In this document: positions 9,479 to 18,623 of the stretch, piece by piece
Position numbering within the stretch: position 1 is the first letter of the stretch
Layout of the letters: each line of letters begins with the position of its first letter
Assembly (NCBI RefSeq): GCF_018130545.1
Contig: NZ_JAFCKF010000003.1
Coordinates: 682,001 to 746,000, forward strand
Origin: Bradyrhizobium tropiciagri
GTDB lineage: Bacteria; Pseudomonadota; Alphaproteobacteria; Rhizobiales; Xanthobacteraceae
Direction of reading: 5' to 3'
DNA: 64,000 nucleotides
The notes under the pieces: model-generated
The model's database searches: none
The model's input: only the letters and a program-made list of their open reading frames with translations
What the model was told of the DNA's origin: nothing
Program-made: the position numbers and the translations under genes

Positions 9479-10506
9479 GACACGTCGCTCTCGGGTGCGG
9501 CGACGACGGCCTTGCGGCCGGCGAACTGCCGGATGATCAGGTTCGGCACGAACAGCACCCAGCGGTGGATGCGCGCGCGGCCGACCATCACGATCACGAC
9601 CAGCACGAGGCCGATCCAGAACAGCCAGTACTGCGGAGTGATGCTTTGAAAAAACTCCTGCAGCATCTTGAACACGACGGCGCCGATCAGCCCGCCATAG
9701 AGATAGCCGGTGCCGCCGATCACCAGCACCAGCATCAGGTCGGCGGAGCGCTCGAAGGAAAACACGTCGAGCGAGGCCAACGCCGTGGTCTGGGTGAACA
9801 GCGCGCCGGCGATCCCGGCATAGAACGCGGCGAGCGTATAGATCGCGATCAACCGGCGGTTGACCGGCACACCGATCGCGGCCGCGCGCAGCGGATTATT
9901 CCGGATCGCGCGCAGCGACAGGCCGAACGGCGAATGCACGACCCGGCGAGCGAGCAGGAACAGGATGAACAGCACGATCAGCGAATAGAACAACCCGGTC
10001 TTGCCGTACATGTCGAAGGCGAACAGCCCGAGAATCGGCTGCATCTCGATACCCTGCAGGCCGTCGGTGCCGCCGGTGATGTCAGAAAACCGCTCAGCGA
10101 GCGCTTCCAGCAGCAGCGCGATGCCGAGCGTCACCATCAACCGTGTCAGGTCGACGCCACGGATCACCAGGAAGCTGGTCAGGAAGCCGAGCACCGCCGC
10201 AACGAGACCGGCGGCGACCAACGCGATGACCGGCTCAGTGATGATGCCGTGCAATGCCAGCAACCCGGCCGAATAGGCGCCGACGCCAAAGAAAGCCGCA
10301 TGGCCGAGCGAGACGATGCCGGCGTAGCCGAGGATCAGGTCGAGTGACAGTGCGAACAGGCCGAGCCGCACGATGTCGGTCATGATCAGATAGCGTGACG
10401 GGAACAGGAAGGCGCAAGCGAGCGCCAGCACCCAGAACGCGACCTCGCTGATCCGCCAGCGCGCGCTGGCCATCGCGTGAGTGGAGACGTCGGACAGCGC
10501 GGTCAT
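9475..10506 (-). CDS. livM: branched-chain amino acid-type ABC transporter permease LivM
   Basis: The 343-residue polytopic protein has about nine hydrophobic segments and the LivM hallmarks GYAGIVSLGHAAFFGVGAY and SLRAIRNNPLRAAAIGV, the latter being the cytoplasmic coupling loop that contacts the ATPase. The ATG at 10506 lies seven bases after the livH stop. With LivH it forms the inner-membrane channel. Confidence 0.92.
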   Translation of the reverse strand: MTALSDVSTHAMASARWRISEVAFWVLALACAFLFPSRYLIMTDIVRLGLFALSLDLILGYAGIVSLGHAAFFGVGAYSAGLLALHGIITEPVIALVAAGLVAAVLGFLTSFLVIRGVDLTRLMVTLGIALLLEALAERFSDITGGTDGLQGIEMQPILGLFAFDMYGKTGLFYSLIVLFILFLLARRVVHSPFGLSLRAIRNNPLRAAAIGVPVNRRLIAIYTLAAFYAGIAGALFTQTTALASLDVFSFERSADLMLVLVIGGTGYLYGGLIGAVVFKMLQEFFQSITPQYWLFWIGLVLVVIVMVGRARIHRWVLFVPNLIIRQFAGRKAVVAAPESDVS

Positions 10507-10513
10507 GACGACC

Positions 10514-11383
10514 TCACCGCGCCGCGGTGCGGCCGAACAGGCCGTTCGGGCGCCAGAGCAGGATCACGATCATGACGGTGTAGATCACGAAGGGGCCGAC
10601 CTTGGGCACGTAATATTTGCCGGCGACATCGGCGATGCCGAGCAGCAGTGAGGCGAGGAACGGCCCCGTGATGGAGGACGATCCGCCGACGGTGACGACG
10701 ATCAGGAAGTAGATCATGAACTTCAGCGGGAAGTACGGATCGAGCCCGAGGATCTCCGCGCTCAGCGCGCCGCCGAGGCCGGCGAGGCCGCAACCGAAGG
10801 CAAAGGTGAACGCGAATACCTGCGGCACATTGATGCCGAGCCCGATCGCCGCGCGCGGATCGTCGACCGCGGCGCGCAGCCGGCTGCCGAACCGCGTCTT
10901 CGCCAGGATCAATTGCAGCGCCAGCGTGAGCAGGCCGCAGATCACGACGATCATCAACCGATAACGGCCGATGCCGACGCCGAACAGGTCGATCTGACCC
11001 TCCAGCTCCGCCGGCAATTTGATGAAAACCCGCGACGATCCCATGATGTAATCGACCGCCGCGACCGACATGAACACCAGACCGATCGAGAACAGCACCT
11101 GGTCGAGATGGCTGCGGGCATAGAGATGGCGGTACAGCGTGCGCTCGAGCGCGATACCGATCGCGGCGCTGCCTACAAAGGCGAGCGGCAGCGCCAAGAA
11201 GAACGGCCAGCCGGAATTGTTGACCAGCACGGCGCAGATATAGCCGCCGGCCATCGCGAAGGCACCGTGCGCGAGGTTGACGAAGTTCATCAGCCCGAGC
11301 GTCACCGCAAGCCCGCAGGCCAGCACGAACAGCAGCATGCCGTAGGCGACGCCGTCGAACAAATTGGTGAGGATAGAGGCCAT
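10514..11383 (-). CDS. livH: branched-chain amino acid-type ABC transporter permease LivH
   Basis: The 289-residue permease has about eight membrane segments, the LivH hallmark MNFVNLAHGAFAMAGGY and the coupling-loop sequence LRAAVDDPRAAIGLGIN. A 102-base gap containing a GC-rich hairpin (11433-11460) separates it from the binding-protein gene upstream on the same strand. It pairs with LivM. Confidence 0.92.
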   Translation of the reverse strand: MASILTNLFDGVAYGMLLFVLACGLAVTLGLMNFVNLAHGAFAMAGGYICAVLVNNSGWPFFLALPLAFVGSAAIGIALERTLYRHLYARSHLDQVLFSIGLVFMSVAAVDYIMGSSRVFIKLPAELEGQIDLFGVGIGRYRLMIVVICGLLTLALQLILAKTRFGSRLRAAVDDPRAAIGLGINVPQVFAFTFAFGCGLAGLGGALSAEILGLDPYFPLKFMIYFLIVVTVGGSSSITGPFLASLLLGIADVAGKYYVPKVGPFVIYTVMIVILLWRPNGLFGRTAAR

Positions 11384-11432
11384 GACGTCAGCTTAACCGA
11401 GAGGGCGCAAGGAACACCACGTCAACTGGACC

Positions 11433-11460
11433 GTCATGGCCGGATAGTCCCGGCCATGAC
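11433..11460 (-). terminator. hairpin between binding-protein gene and livH
   Basis: A perfect 11-bp inverted repeat (GTCATGGCCGG / CCGGCCATGAC) with a six-base loop sits between the binding-protein stop and the livH start. There is no T-run, so it is not a classical intrinsic terminator. Hairpins in this position often protect or attenuate mRNA so that the binding protein is made in excess over the membrane subunits. It could also be a short copy of a dispersed palindrome. Confidence 0.5.
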
Positions 11461-11485
11461 GTAGAGGGAGACGGAGCTTCGCGCG

Positions 11486-12667
11486 TCACTTCTTGGTCTT
11501 GCCGGAATCCTTGACGGCTTCGAAGGTCGCGAACTCGACATTGTAAAGCTCGCCGTCGACCTTCTCGACCTTGCGGATATAGATGTTCTGCACGATGTCG
11601 CGGGTTTCCGGATCGATCGAGATCGGGCCGCGCGGGCTCTCCCACTTCATGCCCTTCATCGCCTCGATCAGCTTGTCGCCGTTCGTATCGCCACCCGTCT
11701 TCTTCAGCGCCTCGTAGATCAGATGGATGCCGTCATAGCCGCTGACCGCCATGAAGCCGGGACGGTTGCCGAATGCCTTCTTGTAGGCGGCGACGAAATC
11801 CTTGTTCATCTGCGACGGATGCGCCGCGGAATAAAGATGCGCCGTCACCGCGCCGAGCGCGGCATCGCCCATGTTGTTGAGCAGATCATCGTCCATGACG
11901 TCGCCGGGGCCGATCACCTTGATGCCGCTCTTGTCGAGCCCACGCTCGGCATATTGCTTCATGAAGTTGCCGCCCTGTCCCGCCGGCACGAACACGAACA
12001 TCGCGTCGGGCTTGGCATCCTTCATGCGCTGCAGGAACGGCGCGAAGTCGGGATTGGCAAGCGGGACCTTGACCTCCTCGACGATCTCGCCGCCGCCGGC
12101 GGTGAAGTGCTGCTTGAAGAAGGTCAGCGCGTCGTTGCCCGGCGCGTAGTCGGAGGTCAGCGTTGCAACCTTCTTGATGCCGTTCTTGACCGCCCAGTCG
12201 CCGATGATGGTGGAGGACTGCGCCAGCGTGAAGCTGGTGCGCACGATGTAGGGCGAGCGCTCGGTGATGATCGAGGTGCCGGCGGCCATCACGACTTCCG
12301 GGATCTTGGCCTGCGTCGCCAGCGGCGCCGCCGCAAGTGCCGCGGGCGTCACGCCGAAGCCGGCGATGAAATTGACCTTGTCATTGACGATCAGCTCCTG
12401 CGCCAGCCGCTTGGTGTTGTCGGGCACCGCGGCGTCATCCTTCAGGATGATCTCGATCTTCTTGCCGGCGACAGTGTCGCCCTTCTGCTGCATATAGAGC
12501 TTGATGGCGTTATCGATCTGCTTGCCGGTCGAGGCCTGACCGCCGGTCATCGGCAGGATCAGGCCGATCTTGACGGCGTCCTCCGCCTGCGCCGGCACGC
12601 TGCCGCACAGCCCCGGAAGCACTGCCGAGGCGGCGGCCCACAGCAACATTTTGCGACGATTGAACAT
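11486..12667 (-). CDS. ABC transporter periplasmic substrate-binding protein (LivK-like)
   Basis: The product is about 393 residues when started at ATG 12667, which has GGGAGGGA about seven bases upstream; the longer frame to 12751 lacks such a site. A signal peptide (KMLLWAAASAVLPGLCGSV, ending AQA) precedes a type I periplasmic binding fold beginning VKIGLILPMTGGQASTG. It is the receptor of the livHMGF system downstream. The ligand is unknown; the family includes receptors for amino acids, amides and aromatic acids. It is the first gene of the operon, with a strong palindrome about 255 bases upstream. Confidence 0.9.
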   Translation of the reverse strand: MFNRRKMLLWAAASAVLPGLCGSVPAQAEDAVKIGLILPMTGGQASTGKQIDNAIKLYMQQKGDTVAGKKIEIILKDDAAVPDNTKRLAQELIVNDKVNFIAGFGVTPAALAAAPLATQAKIPEVVMAAGTSIITERSPYIVRTSFTLAQSSTIIGDWAVKNGIKKVATLTSDYAPGNDALTFFKQHFTAGGGEIVEEVKVPLANPDFAPFLQRMKDAKPDAMFVFVPAGQGGNFMKQYAERGLDKSGIKVIGPGDVMDDDLLNNMGDAALGAVTAHLYSAAHPSQMNKDFVAAYKKAFGNRPGFMAVSGYDGIHLIYEALKKTGGDTNGDKLIEAMKGMKWESPRGPISIDPETRDIVQNIYIRKVEKVDGELYNVEFATFEAVKDSGKTKK

Positions 12668-13034
12668 CGACGTCCCTCCCCCTTCCATTCTTCTGCATCG
12701 AGCCTTAGTCCCCGGCTCTTGCTTTACCTTAACCCAAGCATGTCGCGGCAAAGCCGCAACGCGACAAGGCGTCCCCCCGTGCCCTCTGTCAATCGGACGA
12801 TGGACGTGTGTCGCGCGCAGCCATTGGATCGTTGCAACAGCAACCAGTATCAGGATACCAGAATCATCCCCCGAAACTCAACGCCCCGAACGATGCGCCG
12901 CGGCCGCCGTGCGCTTGATTTATTTGTACGATCGTACAAATGAAGCTGCGATGTCAACAAACAAGCACAATTGCAGCCGAACGGTCACGGCCGAGATCAT
13001 CATCCATAAAGACCAGGGCTGTATTCTGCCTCCA
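12668..13034. promoter_or_regulatory. divergent control region with palindrome
   Basis: This 367-base gap separates the minus-strand binding-protein gene from the plus-strand lipoprotein gene and should hold promoters for both. The part around 12910-12980 is more AT-rich than its surroundings. Apart from the 20-bp palindrome at 12922-12941 and the ribosome site beside 12667, I see no RNA gene or further open frame that I would support. Confidence 0.55.
12922..12941. promoter_or_regulatory. perfect 20-bp palindrome, probable repressor operator
   Basis: ATTTGTACGATCGTACAAAT is identical to its own reverse complement over all 20 bases. Perfect palindromes with a TGTAC...GTACA core and AT flanks are typical of TetR-family and related dimeric regulators. 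It lies about 255 bases upstream of the binding-protein start and about 95 bases upstream of the lipoprotein start, so it could control either. No TetR-type gene is present in the window, so the regulator would be encoded elsewhere. Confidence 0.6.
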
Positions 13035-13325
13035 ATGCCGATCCTCACGCGCCCGATCCCTGTCCTGACTGCCCTCGCGCTCGCAGCCTGCGCGCTCGGG
13101 GGATGCAGCACCGTGAACCAAAAGCTTTCGGCCGGGATGGCCGACTATATCCCGGCCTGGGCCGGCGGCCTGCCCGCCGACGCGCCGCCGCGGGCGGGCA
13201 CACCGGAATACGACAAGTTCATGCAGGAGCGCGAACGCAAGCGCCTGATGCCGGCGGCCGAGCGTGGCGACGACGCTACCAAGCCGTCAGCGCCAGCCCC
13301 CGCACCGCAGAACGCGGCTCAATAA
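13035..13325 (+). CDS. small predicted lipoprotein
   Basis: Starting at ATG 13035 the product is 96 residues. It has a short charged N-terminus, a hydrophobic stretch (PVLTALALAACALGG) and a lipobox-like LGGC, so it is probably lipidated and anchored in a membrane. The mature part is small and ends in a Pro/Ala-rich tail. The frame is open upstream to 12570, but that part runs through the control region and is not credible. No family was recognised. Confidence 0.6.
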   Translation: MPILTRPIPVLTALALAACALGGCSTVNQKLSAGMADYIPAWAGGLPADAPPRAGTPEYDKFMQERERKRLMPAAERGDDATKPSAPAPAPQNAAQ

Positions 13326-13373
13326 GCGCGATGAGATCAGGCTGAGCCGTCATCGCGCCTTGGATTCTTGCTT

Positions 13374-13424
13374 AGGCATGATCGTTTCGGAAAGCCGCTT
13401 CGCACCTTTCCGGATCATGCCCTA
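13374..13424. repeat. dispersed palindrome between convergent genes
   Basis: Arms GGCATGATCgTTTCGGAAAG and CTTTCCGgATCATGCC flank a short GC-rich loop, forming a long imperfect hairpin just beyond the lipoprotein gene and touching the 3' end of purU. I recognise this as a palindrome common between genes in Bradyrhizobium-type genomes; that is from memory, not a search. In this convergent position it could act as a bidirectional terminator. Confidence 0.6.
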
Positions 13425-14285
13425 ATCAACGAACACCACGGTCTTGCGCCCGTTGAGGATGACGCGGTCGGCGAGATGGTAGCGGATCGCGCGCGCCAGC
13501 ACGCGGCGCTCGATGTCGCGACCCTTGCGCACGAGATCCTCGGGCGTGTCGCGATGGCTGATGCGCTCGACATCCTGGTCGATGATCGGCCCCTCGTCGA
13601 GATCGCTGGTGACGTAATGCGCAGTGGCGCCGATCAGCTTGACGCCGCGCTCATGGGCCTGGTGATAGGGCTTGGCGCCCTTGAAGCCCGGCAGGAAGGA
13701 ATGATGGATGTTGATGCAGCGGCCCGACAGCCGCGCCGACATTTCATCCGACAGGATCTGCATGTAGCGGGCCAGCACCACGAGATCGGTCTGGGTGTCC
13801 TGGGCGAGCTGCCACACCGCGTCTTCCTGCTGCCGCTTGGTATCCTTGGTCACCGGCAGATGATGGAACGGGATGTCGCCGAAATCGAGCGAGCCATAGG
13901 CCTCGCGCGGATGGTTGGAAACGATCGCGGTCGGGATCATCTCGAGCTCGCCGGTGCGCCAGCGATAGAGGATGTCGACTAGGCAGTGATCGGACTTCGA
14001 CACCAGGAGCATGACCCGGCGGCGGCTGGCGCGATCGCGCATCTGCCAGTCCATGCCGAAACGCTCGGCGATCGCGGCAAACCCGGTCTGCAGCGCCGAC
14101 AGTCCGACCGCGAGGTCGGCCGCGGTGAACACCACCCGCATGAAGAACTTGGCGGTCTCAACATCGTTGAACTGCTGGGCATCCAGGATGTTCTGCCCGT
14201 TATGCGCGAGGAAGGTCGACACCGCGGAGACAATCCCCGGCCGGTCGGGACAGGACAGGGTCAGAACGAATTGATGGTCGGGCAT
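13422..14285 (-). CDS. purU: formyltetrahydrofolate deformylase
   Basis: The 287-residue product has an N-terminal ACT domain ([18 protein letters not shown], then [11 protein letters not shown]) and a C-terminal formyltransferase-fold hydrolase domain with [18 protein letters not shown]. The conserved His in that motif and the Asp of [12 protein letters not shown] form the active site known for PurU. It releases formate from 10-formyl-THF, supplying formate for PurT and balancing one-carbon pools. The start at 14285 (MPDHQ) matches the family better than the upstream ATG at 14315; neither has a strong ribosome site. Confidence 0.9.
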   Translation of the reverse strand: MPDHQFVLTLSCPDRPGIVSAVSTFLAHNGQNILDAQQFNDVETAKFFMRVVFTAADLAVGLSALQTGFAAIAERFGMDWQMRDRASRRRVMLLVSKSDHCLVDILYRWRTGELEMIPTAIVSNHPREAYGSLDFGDIPFHHLPVTKDTKRQQEDAVWQLAQDTQTDLVVLARYMQILSDEMSARLSGRCINIHHSFLPGFKGAKPYHQAHERGVKLIGATAHYVTSDLDEGPIIDQDVERISHRDTPEDLVRKGRDIERRVLARAIRYHLADRVILNGRKTVVFVD

Positions 14286-14421
14286 GCCAATTGACCAAAG
14301 CTTGAGCAGATACATGGAACAGTCATTTTCGGCCCTCGTCTATCACTGCCGGCGGCCTTGCGCCAATCCCGCCGCAGGGTTCAAATCCAACAAATGACGG
14401 CAATGTTAGTTAAGGACCACC

Positions 14422-15261
14422 ATGGCTGACCGGCTGAACGGCTACCGCATCCTGATCCTCGAGACGCGCGAGGAGGCACAGTTTTCCCGCCTGCTCACTG
14501 AGCAGGGCGCCGACGTGCTGCAATGCCCGATGTTCACCATCCACGATGCGCCGGATCCGGCGCCGATCGAGGCCTGGATTCGCCGTGCCATCGAGCGGCC
14601 GTTCGACGACCTGGTGCTGATGACGGGGGAAGGCCTGCGCCGGCTGATGAAGGTCGTCCGCCGGATCGGAGTCGAGGCGGAGTTTGTGGGCAGCCTCGGC
14701 AAGACGCGCAAATTCGCCCGCGGCCCCAAGCCCGGCCGCGCGCTGCGCGAGATCGGTCTCGAGCCGCAGATGACGACCGAGAAGCCGACCTCGGAAGGCG
14801 TCGCCGAGATGCTGTCGAAGCTCGACCTGAGCGGCCATCGGCTCGGCCTGCAGCTCTATCCGGACAAGGATCACACCACCCTGATCGGCGCGATCAAGGC
14901 ACAGGGCGCCGAGGTCGATACCGTGCTGCCCTATGTCTATGATGCGCAGGCCGCCGACGCCAACATCGTCACCGCGATCGAGGAGATGGCACAGGGCCGC
15001 ATCGACGCCATCGCGCTGACCAGCTCCGGCCAGGTTCGCCGCTTGCTCGAGGTGGCACAGGCGCATAAATGCGAGGCGCAATTGCGCGAGGGGCTGAAGC
15101 AGACGCCAATCGCGTCCGTCGGGCCCGTTGTGTCGGACGAGTTGAAGACCTATGGCCTTGGCACCGACATCTACCCGGCGAACGATGCGTTCTTCATGAA
15201 GCCGCTGATCTCGGCGATGGCGACGGCGCTGTCGAAGGCGCCGCCGCGCGCGGCCAAGTAG
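14422..15261 (+). CDS. uroporphyrinogen-III synthase family protein
   Basis: The 279-residue product has the two-lobed pattern of this family: YRILILETREEAQFSRLL at the start, LVLMTGEGLRRLM at about residue 72 and DAIALTSSGQVRRLLEVAQ near 195. The synthase closes hydroxymethylbilane to uroporphyrinogen III in tetrapyrrole synthesis. No other heme or cobalamin genes are nearby, so it may be a paralogue rather than the main HemD. It is divergent from purU and convergent with the fucose genes, separated from them by a palindromic repeat. Confidence 0.75.
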   Translation: MADRLNGYRILILETREEAQFSRLLTEQGADVLQCPMFTIHDAPDPAPIEAWIRRAIERPFDDLVLMTGEGLRRLMKVVRRIGVEAEFVGSLGKTRKFARGPKPGRALREIGLEPQMTTEKPTSEGVAEMLSKLDLSGHRLGLQLYPDKDHTTLIGAIKAQGAEVDTVLPYVYDAQAADANIVTAIEEMAQGRIDAIALTSSGQVRRLLEVAQAHKCEAQLREGLKQTPIASVGPVVSDELKTYGLGTDIYPANDAFFMKPLISAMATALSKAPPRAAK

Positions 15262-15271
15262 CCGCAACAGG

Positions 15272-15355
15272 CGTCATTGCGAGGAGCGAAGCGACGAAGC
15301 AATCCACCTCTTCGCAAGCGGCGCGATGGATTGCTTCGCTCCGCTCGCAATGACG
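15272..15355. repeat. long palindromic intergenic repeat
   Basis: Arms CGTCATTGCGAG-GAGCGAAGC and GCTTCGCTCCGCTCGCAATGACG pair over nearly their whole length, with a second pair AATCCA / TGGATT inside. The element fills the gap between two convergent genes (the synthase-like gene and fcl). The outer CGTCAT...ATGACG ends resemble those of the 21396 repeat, but the internal sequence differs, so this is a second repeat type. It may terminate both transcripts. Confidence 0.7.
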
Positions 15356-15373
15356 GCGTGGAGGCAGTCGAAA

Positions 15374-16330
15374 CTACTCCGCCGCCTGCCTGGTCTCGCT
15401 CAGATAGGCCTGGTACGCGAGGGCGATGCCGGCCTCGAGTGCAGTGGTGGCGCGCCACCCGAGCTTGGCGAGCCGGCCGACGTCGAGCAGCTTGCGCGGC
15501 GTGCCGTCCGGGCGCGAGGTATCGAAGCTGATCTCGCCGCGATAACCGACGGTAGCCGCAACCACACGGGCGAATTCGGCGATGGTGATGTCCTCGCCGG
15601 TGCCGATATTGACCAGTTCCGGTGAGGAATAGGTCTTCATCAGATGGATGCAGGCGTCGGCGAGGTCGTCGACATAGAGGAATTCGCGGCGCGGCGTGCC
15701 GGTGCCCCACACCACGACATTGCCGGCGCCGGAGACCTTGGCCTCGTGGAAGCGGCGGATCAGCGCGGCAACGACGTGGCTGTATTCGGGATGATAATTG
15801 TCGCCGGGACCGTAGAGATTGGTCGGCATCACGCTGATGAAATCGGCACCGTACTGGCTGCGATAGGCCTCGGCCATCTTGATGCCGGCGATCTTGGCGA
15901 TCGCATAGGGCTCGTTGGTCGGCTCCAGCGGGCCAGTCAGCATCGAGTCCTCGCGCAGCGGCTGCGGCGCCAGGCGCGGATAGATGCAGGACGAGCCGAA
16001 GAACATCAGCTTCTCGCAGCCATTGGCGTGGGCCGCCTGGATCACATTGGTCGAGATCGCAAGATTGTCGTAGAGGAACTCGGCCCGCAGCGTGTTGTTG
16101 GCGACGATGCCGCCGACCTTGGCGGCGGCGAGGAACACGGCCTGCGGCCGCTTCGCAGCAAACCAGGCGTTGACCGCGGCCTGGTCACGTAGGTCGACCT
16201 CGCCGCGCGAGACCGTCAAGAGGTTGACCTGTTCGCGCGCCAGTCTGCGCGTTACGGCCGAGCCGACCATGCCGCGATGGCCGGCAACGAAAACCGTCTT
16301 GTCCTTCAGTTCAAACGCCGTGCTTGGCAT
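15374..16330 (-). CDS. fcl: GDP-L-fucose synthase
   Basis: The 318-residue short-chain dehydrogenase begins with a dinucleotide motif ([13 protein letters not shown]) and shows the Fcl signatures [26 protein letters not shown] (Tyr and Lys of the YxxxK site) and [12 protein letters not shown]. It is the 3,5-epimerase/4-reductase that turns GDP-4-keto-6-deoxymannose into GDP-L-fucose. It overlaps the 3' end of gmd by about 20 bases, so the two are coupled. ATG 16330 has AGGCAGG upstream; 16339 is an alternative. The product feeds fucosyl units to glycan assembly. Confidence 0.92.
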   Translation of the reverse strand: MPSTAFELKDKTVFVAGHRGMVGSAVTRRLAREQVNLLTVSRGEVDLRDQAAVNAWFAAKRPQAVFLAAAKVGGIVANNTLRAEFLYDNLAISTNVIQAAHANGCEKLMFFGSSCIYPRLAPQPLREDSMLTGPLEPTNEPYAIAKIAGIKMAEAYRSQYGADFISVMPTNLYGPGDNYHPEYSHVVAALIRRFHEAKVSGAGNVVVWGTGTPRREFLYVDDLADACIHLMKTYSSPELVNIGTGEDITIAEFARVVAATVGYRGEISFDTSRPDGTPRKLLDVGRLAKLGWRATTALEAGIALAYQAYLSETRQAAE

Positions 16331-17411
16331 TGGCTGCATCCTGCCTGGCCTCGACGAGATCGCCGGCGACCATTTCCTTCACCAGTTGCGCAAACGACGT
16401 CTTCGGCGCCCAGCCGAGCTTGGCGCGCGCCTTGCTGGCGTCGCCGATCAGGAGATCGACCTCGGTCGGACGGAAGTAGGCTGGATCGATCTGCACCAGG
16501 GTATTGCCGGACGCCTTGTCGACACCGACCTCCTCGACGCCCTTGCCGCGCCATTCGATGCTGCGACCGACCTCCGCAAACGCCAGCTCGACGAACTCGC
16601 GGACCGACCGCGTCTCGCCGGTCGCGAGCACGAAGTCGCCGGGCTCGTCCACCTGCAGGATCCGGTGCATGCCCTCGACGTAATCGCGGGCATGGCCCCA
16701 GTCGCGCTTGGCATCGAGATTGCCGAGATAGAGCTTGCTGTCCAGTCCGAGCTCGATACGGGCGACGCCGCGTGTGATCTTGCGTGTCACGAAGGTCTCG
16801 CCGCGGATCGGGCTCTCATGGTTGAACAGGATGCCGTTGCTGGCGAACATGCCATAGGCCTCGCGGTAGTTCACCGTAATCCAGTAGCCGTAGAGCTTGG
16901 CGACACCGTAGGGAGAGCGCGGATAGAACGGCGTGGTTTCCTTCTGCGGCACTTCCTGCACGAGGCCGTAAAGCTCCGAGGTCGAGGCCTGGTAGAACCG
17001 GGTCTCCTTTTCCATGCCGAGGATGCGGATCGCCTCCAGCAGGCGCAGCACGCCGATCGCGTCGGCATTGGCGGTGTATTCCGGGCTCTCGAAACTGACC
17101 TGGACGTGGCTCTGGGCCGCGAGGTTGTAGATCTCGGTCGGCCGGATCTGCTGCACCAGGCGGATCAGATTGGTCGAATCGGTCATGTCGCCGTAGTGCA
17201 TCAGGAACGGCACATTGCCGACATGCGGGTCCTGGTAGAGATGATCGACACGCGCGGTGTTGAGCGAGGAGGACCGTCGCTTGACCCCATGCACGGTATA
17301 GCCGAGCCCGAGCAGATATTCGGCGAGATACGCGCCGTCCTGCCCGGTGATGCCGGTGATCAGCGCAACGCGCCGCTTTGAGTCCTGAGCCGCCGAATCT
17401 TTAACCGCCAT
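16311..17411 (-). CDS. gmd: GDP-mannose 4,6-dehydratase
   Basis: The 366-residue enzyme has the Gmd dinucleotide motif ([18 protein letters not shown]), [24 protein letters not shown] and the [10 protein letters not shown] catalytic segment. It converts GDP-mannose to GDP-4-keto-6-deoxy-mannose, the precursor used by Fcl encoded just downstream. ATG 17411 is chosen because GGAG lies about seven bases upstream; the frame extends to 17474 without support. gmd and fcl together give a complete GDP-L-fucose route from GDP-mannose. Confidence 0.93.
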   Translation of the reverse strand: MAVKDSAAQDSKRRVALITGITGQDGAYLAEYLLGLGYTVHGVKRRSSSLNTARVDHLYQDPHVGNVPFLMHYGDMTDSTNLIRLVQQIRPTEIYNLAAQSHVQVSFESPEYTANADAIGVLRLLEAIRILGMEKETRFYQASTSELYGLVQEVPQKETTPFYPRSPYGVAKLYGYWITVNYREAYGMFASNGILFNHESPIRGETFVTRKITRGVARIELGLDSKLYLGNLDAKRDWGHARDYVEGMHRILQVDEPGDFVLATGETRSVREFVELAFAEVGRSIEWRGKGVEEVGVDKASGNTLVQIDPAYFRPTEVDLLIGDASKARAKLGWAPKTSFAQLVKEMVAGDLVEARQDAANAKHGV

Positions 17412-17555
17412 GTCATCTCCAGAGAGCGCGAAACCCGCGCGATCCCGACGAGGCCGGTCTGTAGCATCCGGCATGCTCCAAGTCTAATGCCTTAATCGTT
17501 TGAAAGATCAGGACTTTAGAGCATCCGAAAATGGCGCGGCCCAGCTTGGCGCCGG

Positions 17556-18230
17556 TCACTCCCCGTAGTGGCGCAGCCGGTCGAGCTCGATGATCGTCAC
17601 CCCGCCATATTCGAGCCGCAGCAGCCCCTCGCGCTCGAGCCGCTTGAGACACTGGTTGGCGTTCTGGCGGGAGATTCCCGACAGCGCCCCGATCTCCTCC
17701 TGGGTGATCTCCAGGTGCAAAGTGAGTTCGGGGTAGAGGATCGGATTGAACAGCGAGGCGATCGAGCGCGCCAGCCGCGCGGTTGCGTCCAGCGTGCGGC
17801 CATATTCGAGCAGCGCGATGAACTGGCCGAGCCGCTCGTTGAGCTGGCCCACCAGGAAGCGGTTGAAGCCGACGCTATTCTCGAACAGCCAGACGAAGGT
17901 CCGGCGATCCATCATGGCGAGCCGCGTATCGCGCAGCGCGACCACGTCGTAGCGCCGCGTCTCGTTCTTGAGCACGGTGCCCTCGCCGAACCATGCCCCC
18001 GCGGTGAGGCCTGCGAAGCTCGCGGCCTTGCCACCGCGCGACACGATACCCATCCGCGCCAGCCCGGTGACGATGCCGGTCCAGTATTGGAAGTTATCGC
18101 CGCGCATGAAGATGAATTCGTTGGCGCGGTAGGATTTCTCGGAAATGCCGGCGCGCGCGATTTCGATTTCTTGCTCGCTCAGCTCGCGCGACCAGGCCGC
18201 AATGCGCTTCAGGTAATCAGTAGCGATCAT
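17556..18230 (-). CDS. Crp/Fnr-family transcriptional regulator
   Basis: Started at ATG 18230 the product is 224 residues, the usual length. A cyclic-nucleotide-binding-like beta-roll (about residues 25-120, with GDNFQYWTGIVTGLARMG and AGAWFGEGTVL) is followed by a dimer helix and a winged helix-turn-helix (ITQEEIGALSGISRQNANQCL). No cysteine cluster for an iron-sulfur centre is seen, so it is Crp-like rather than Fnr-like. It lies upstream of gmd-fcl on the same strand, with 144 bases between, and divergent from the second Liv operon. Control of either is possible. Confidence 0.85.
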   Translation of the reverse strand: MIATDYLKRIAAWSRELSEQEIEIARAGISEKSYRANEFIFMRGDNFQYWTGIVTGLARMGIVSRGGKAASFAGLTAGAWFGEGTVLKNETRRYDVVALRDTRLAMMDRRTFVWLFENSVGFNRFLVGQLNERLGQFIALLEYGRTLDATARLARSIASLFNPILYPELTLHLEITQEEIGALSGISRQNANQCLKRLEREGLLRLEYGGVTIIELDRLRHYGE

Positions 18231-18623
18231 TCTAGCGACGGCGTCCCACCCCAAAGATCCAGACACGATATTGCACCGCAACAACGCCGTGCGCGACGTC
18301 AGGAACCCTGCCTCCTGGAATGCCAGCGAAAATTCCTGGCCAATTGTCGGGCACATGACAATTCAACCTATCGCTTTCTCGTATTCAGAGCCACCTCGCG
18401 TAACGCCGCGCGCCGCTCCTCAGTGGATCGCGGACAGGCGGACGACGCGAGAGACGGGCTTACAGGCGGGGTGCGGCGTTACCGCGCATGACGCAGGCGA
18501 TCGGGCAAGCGATGCTCCCGAACGCCGGCTTCATTAGTCGGATGGTCTCCCTTCGGCGGCCCGTATAAGATCGAAGTGAAAGATAAAGAGCGCGCCAAAG
18601 CGCCTGTATCTGGAGGGAACAGG
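18231..18623. promoter_or_regulatory. divergent control region, Crp-like gene / second Liv operon
   Basis: This 393-base gap has no convincing gene. It contains a TATAAG box at about 18564-18569, roughly 55 bases before the GTG start at 18624, which could serve as a -10 element. No clear -35 partner was found. A Crp-type operator was looked for and not recognised. Confidence 0.35.

Noticed and set aside
12570-13034. N-terminal extension of the small lipoprotein
   Set aside because: It would run through the control region and hide the signal peptide; ATG 13035 gives a normal lipoprotein.
16092-17381. 429-codon plus-strand frame opposite gmd and fcl
   Set aside because: Shadow frame; gmd and fcl carry clear motifs across the whole interval.
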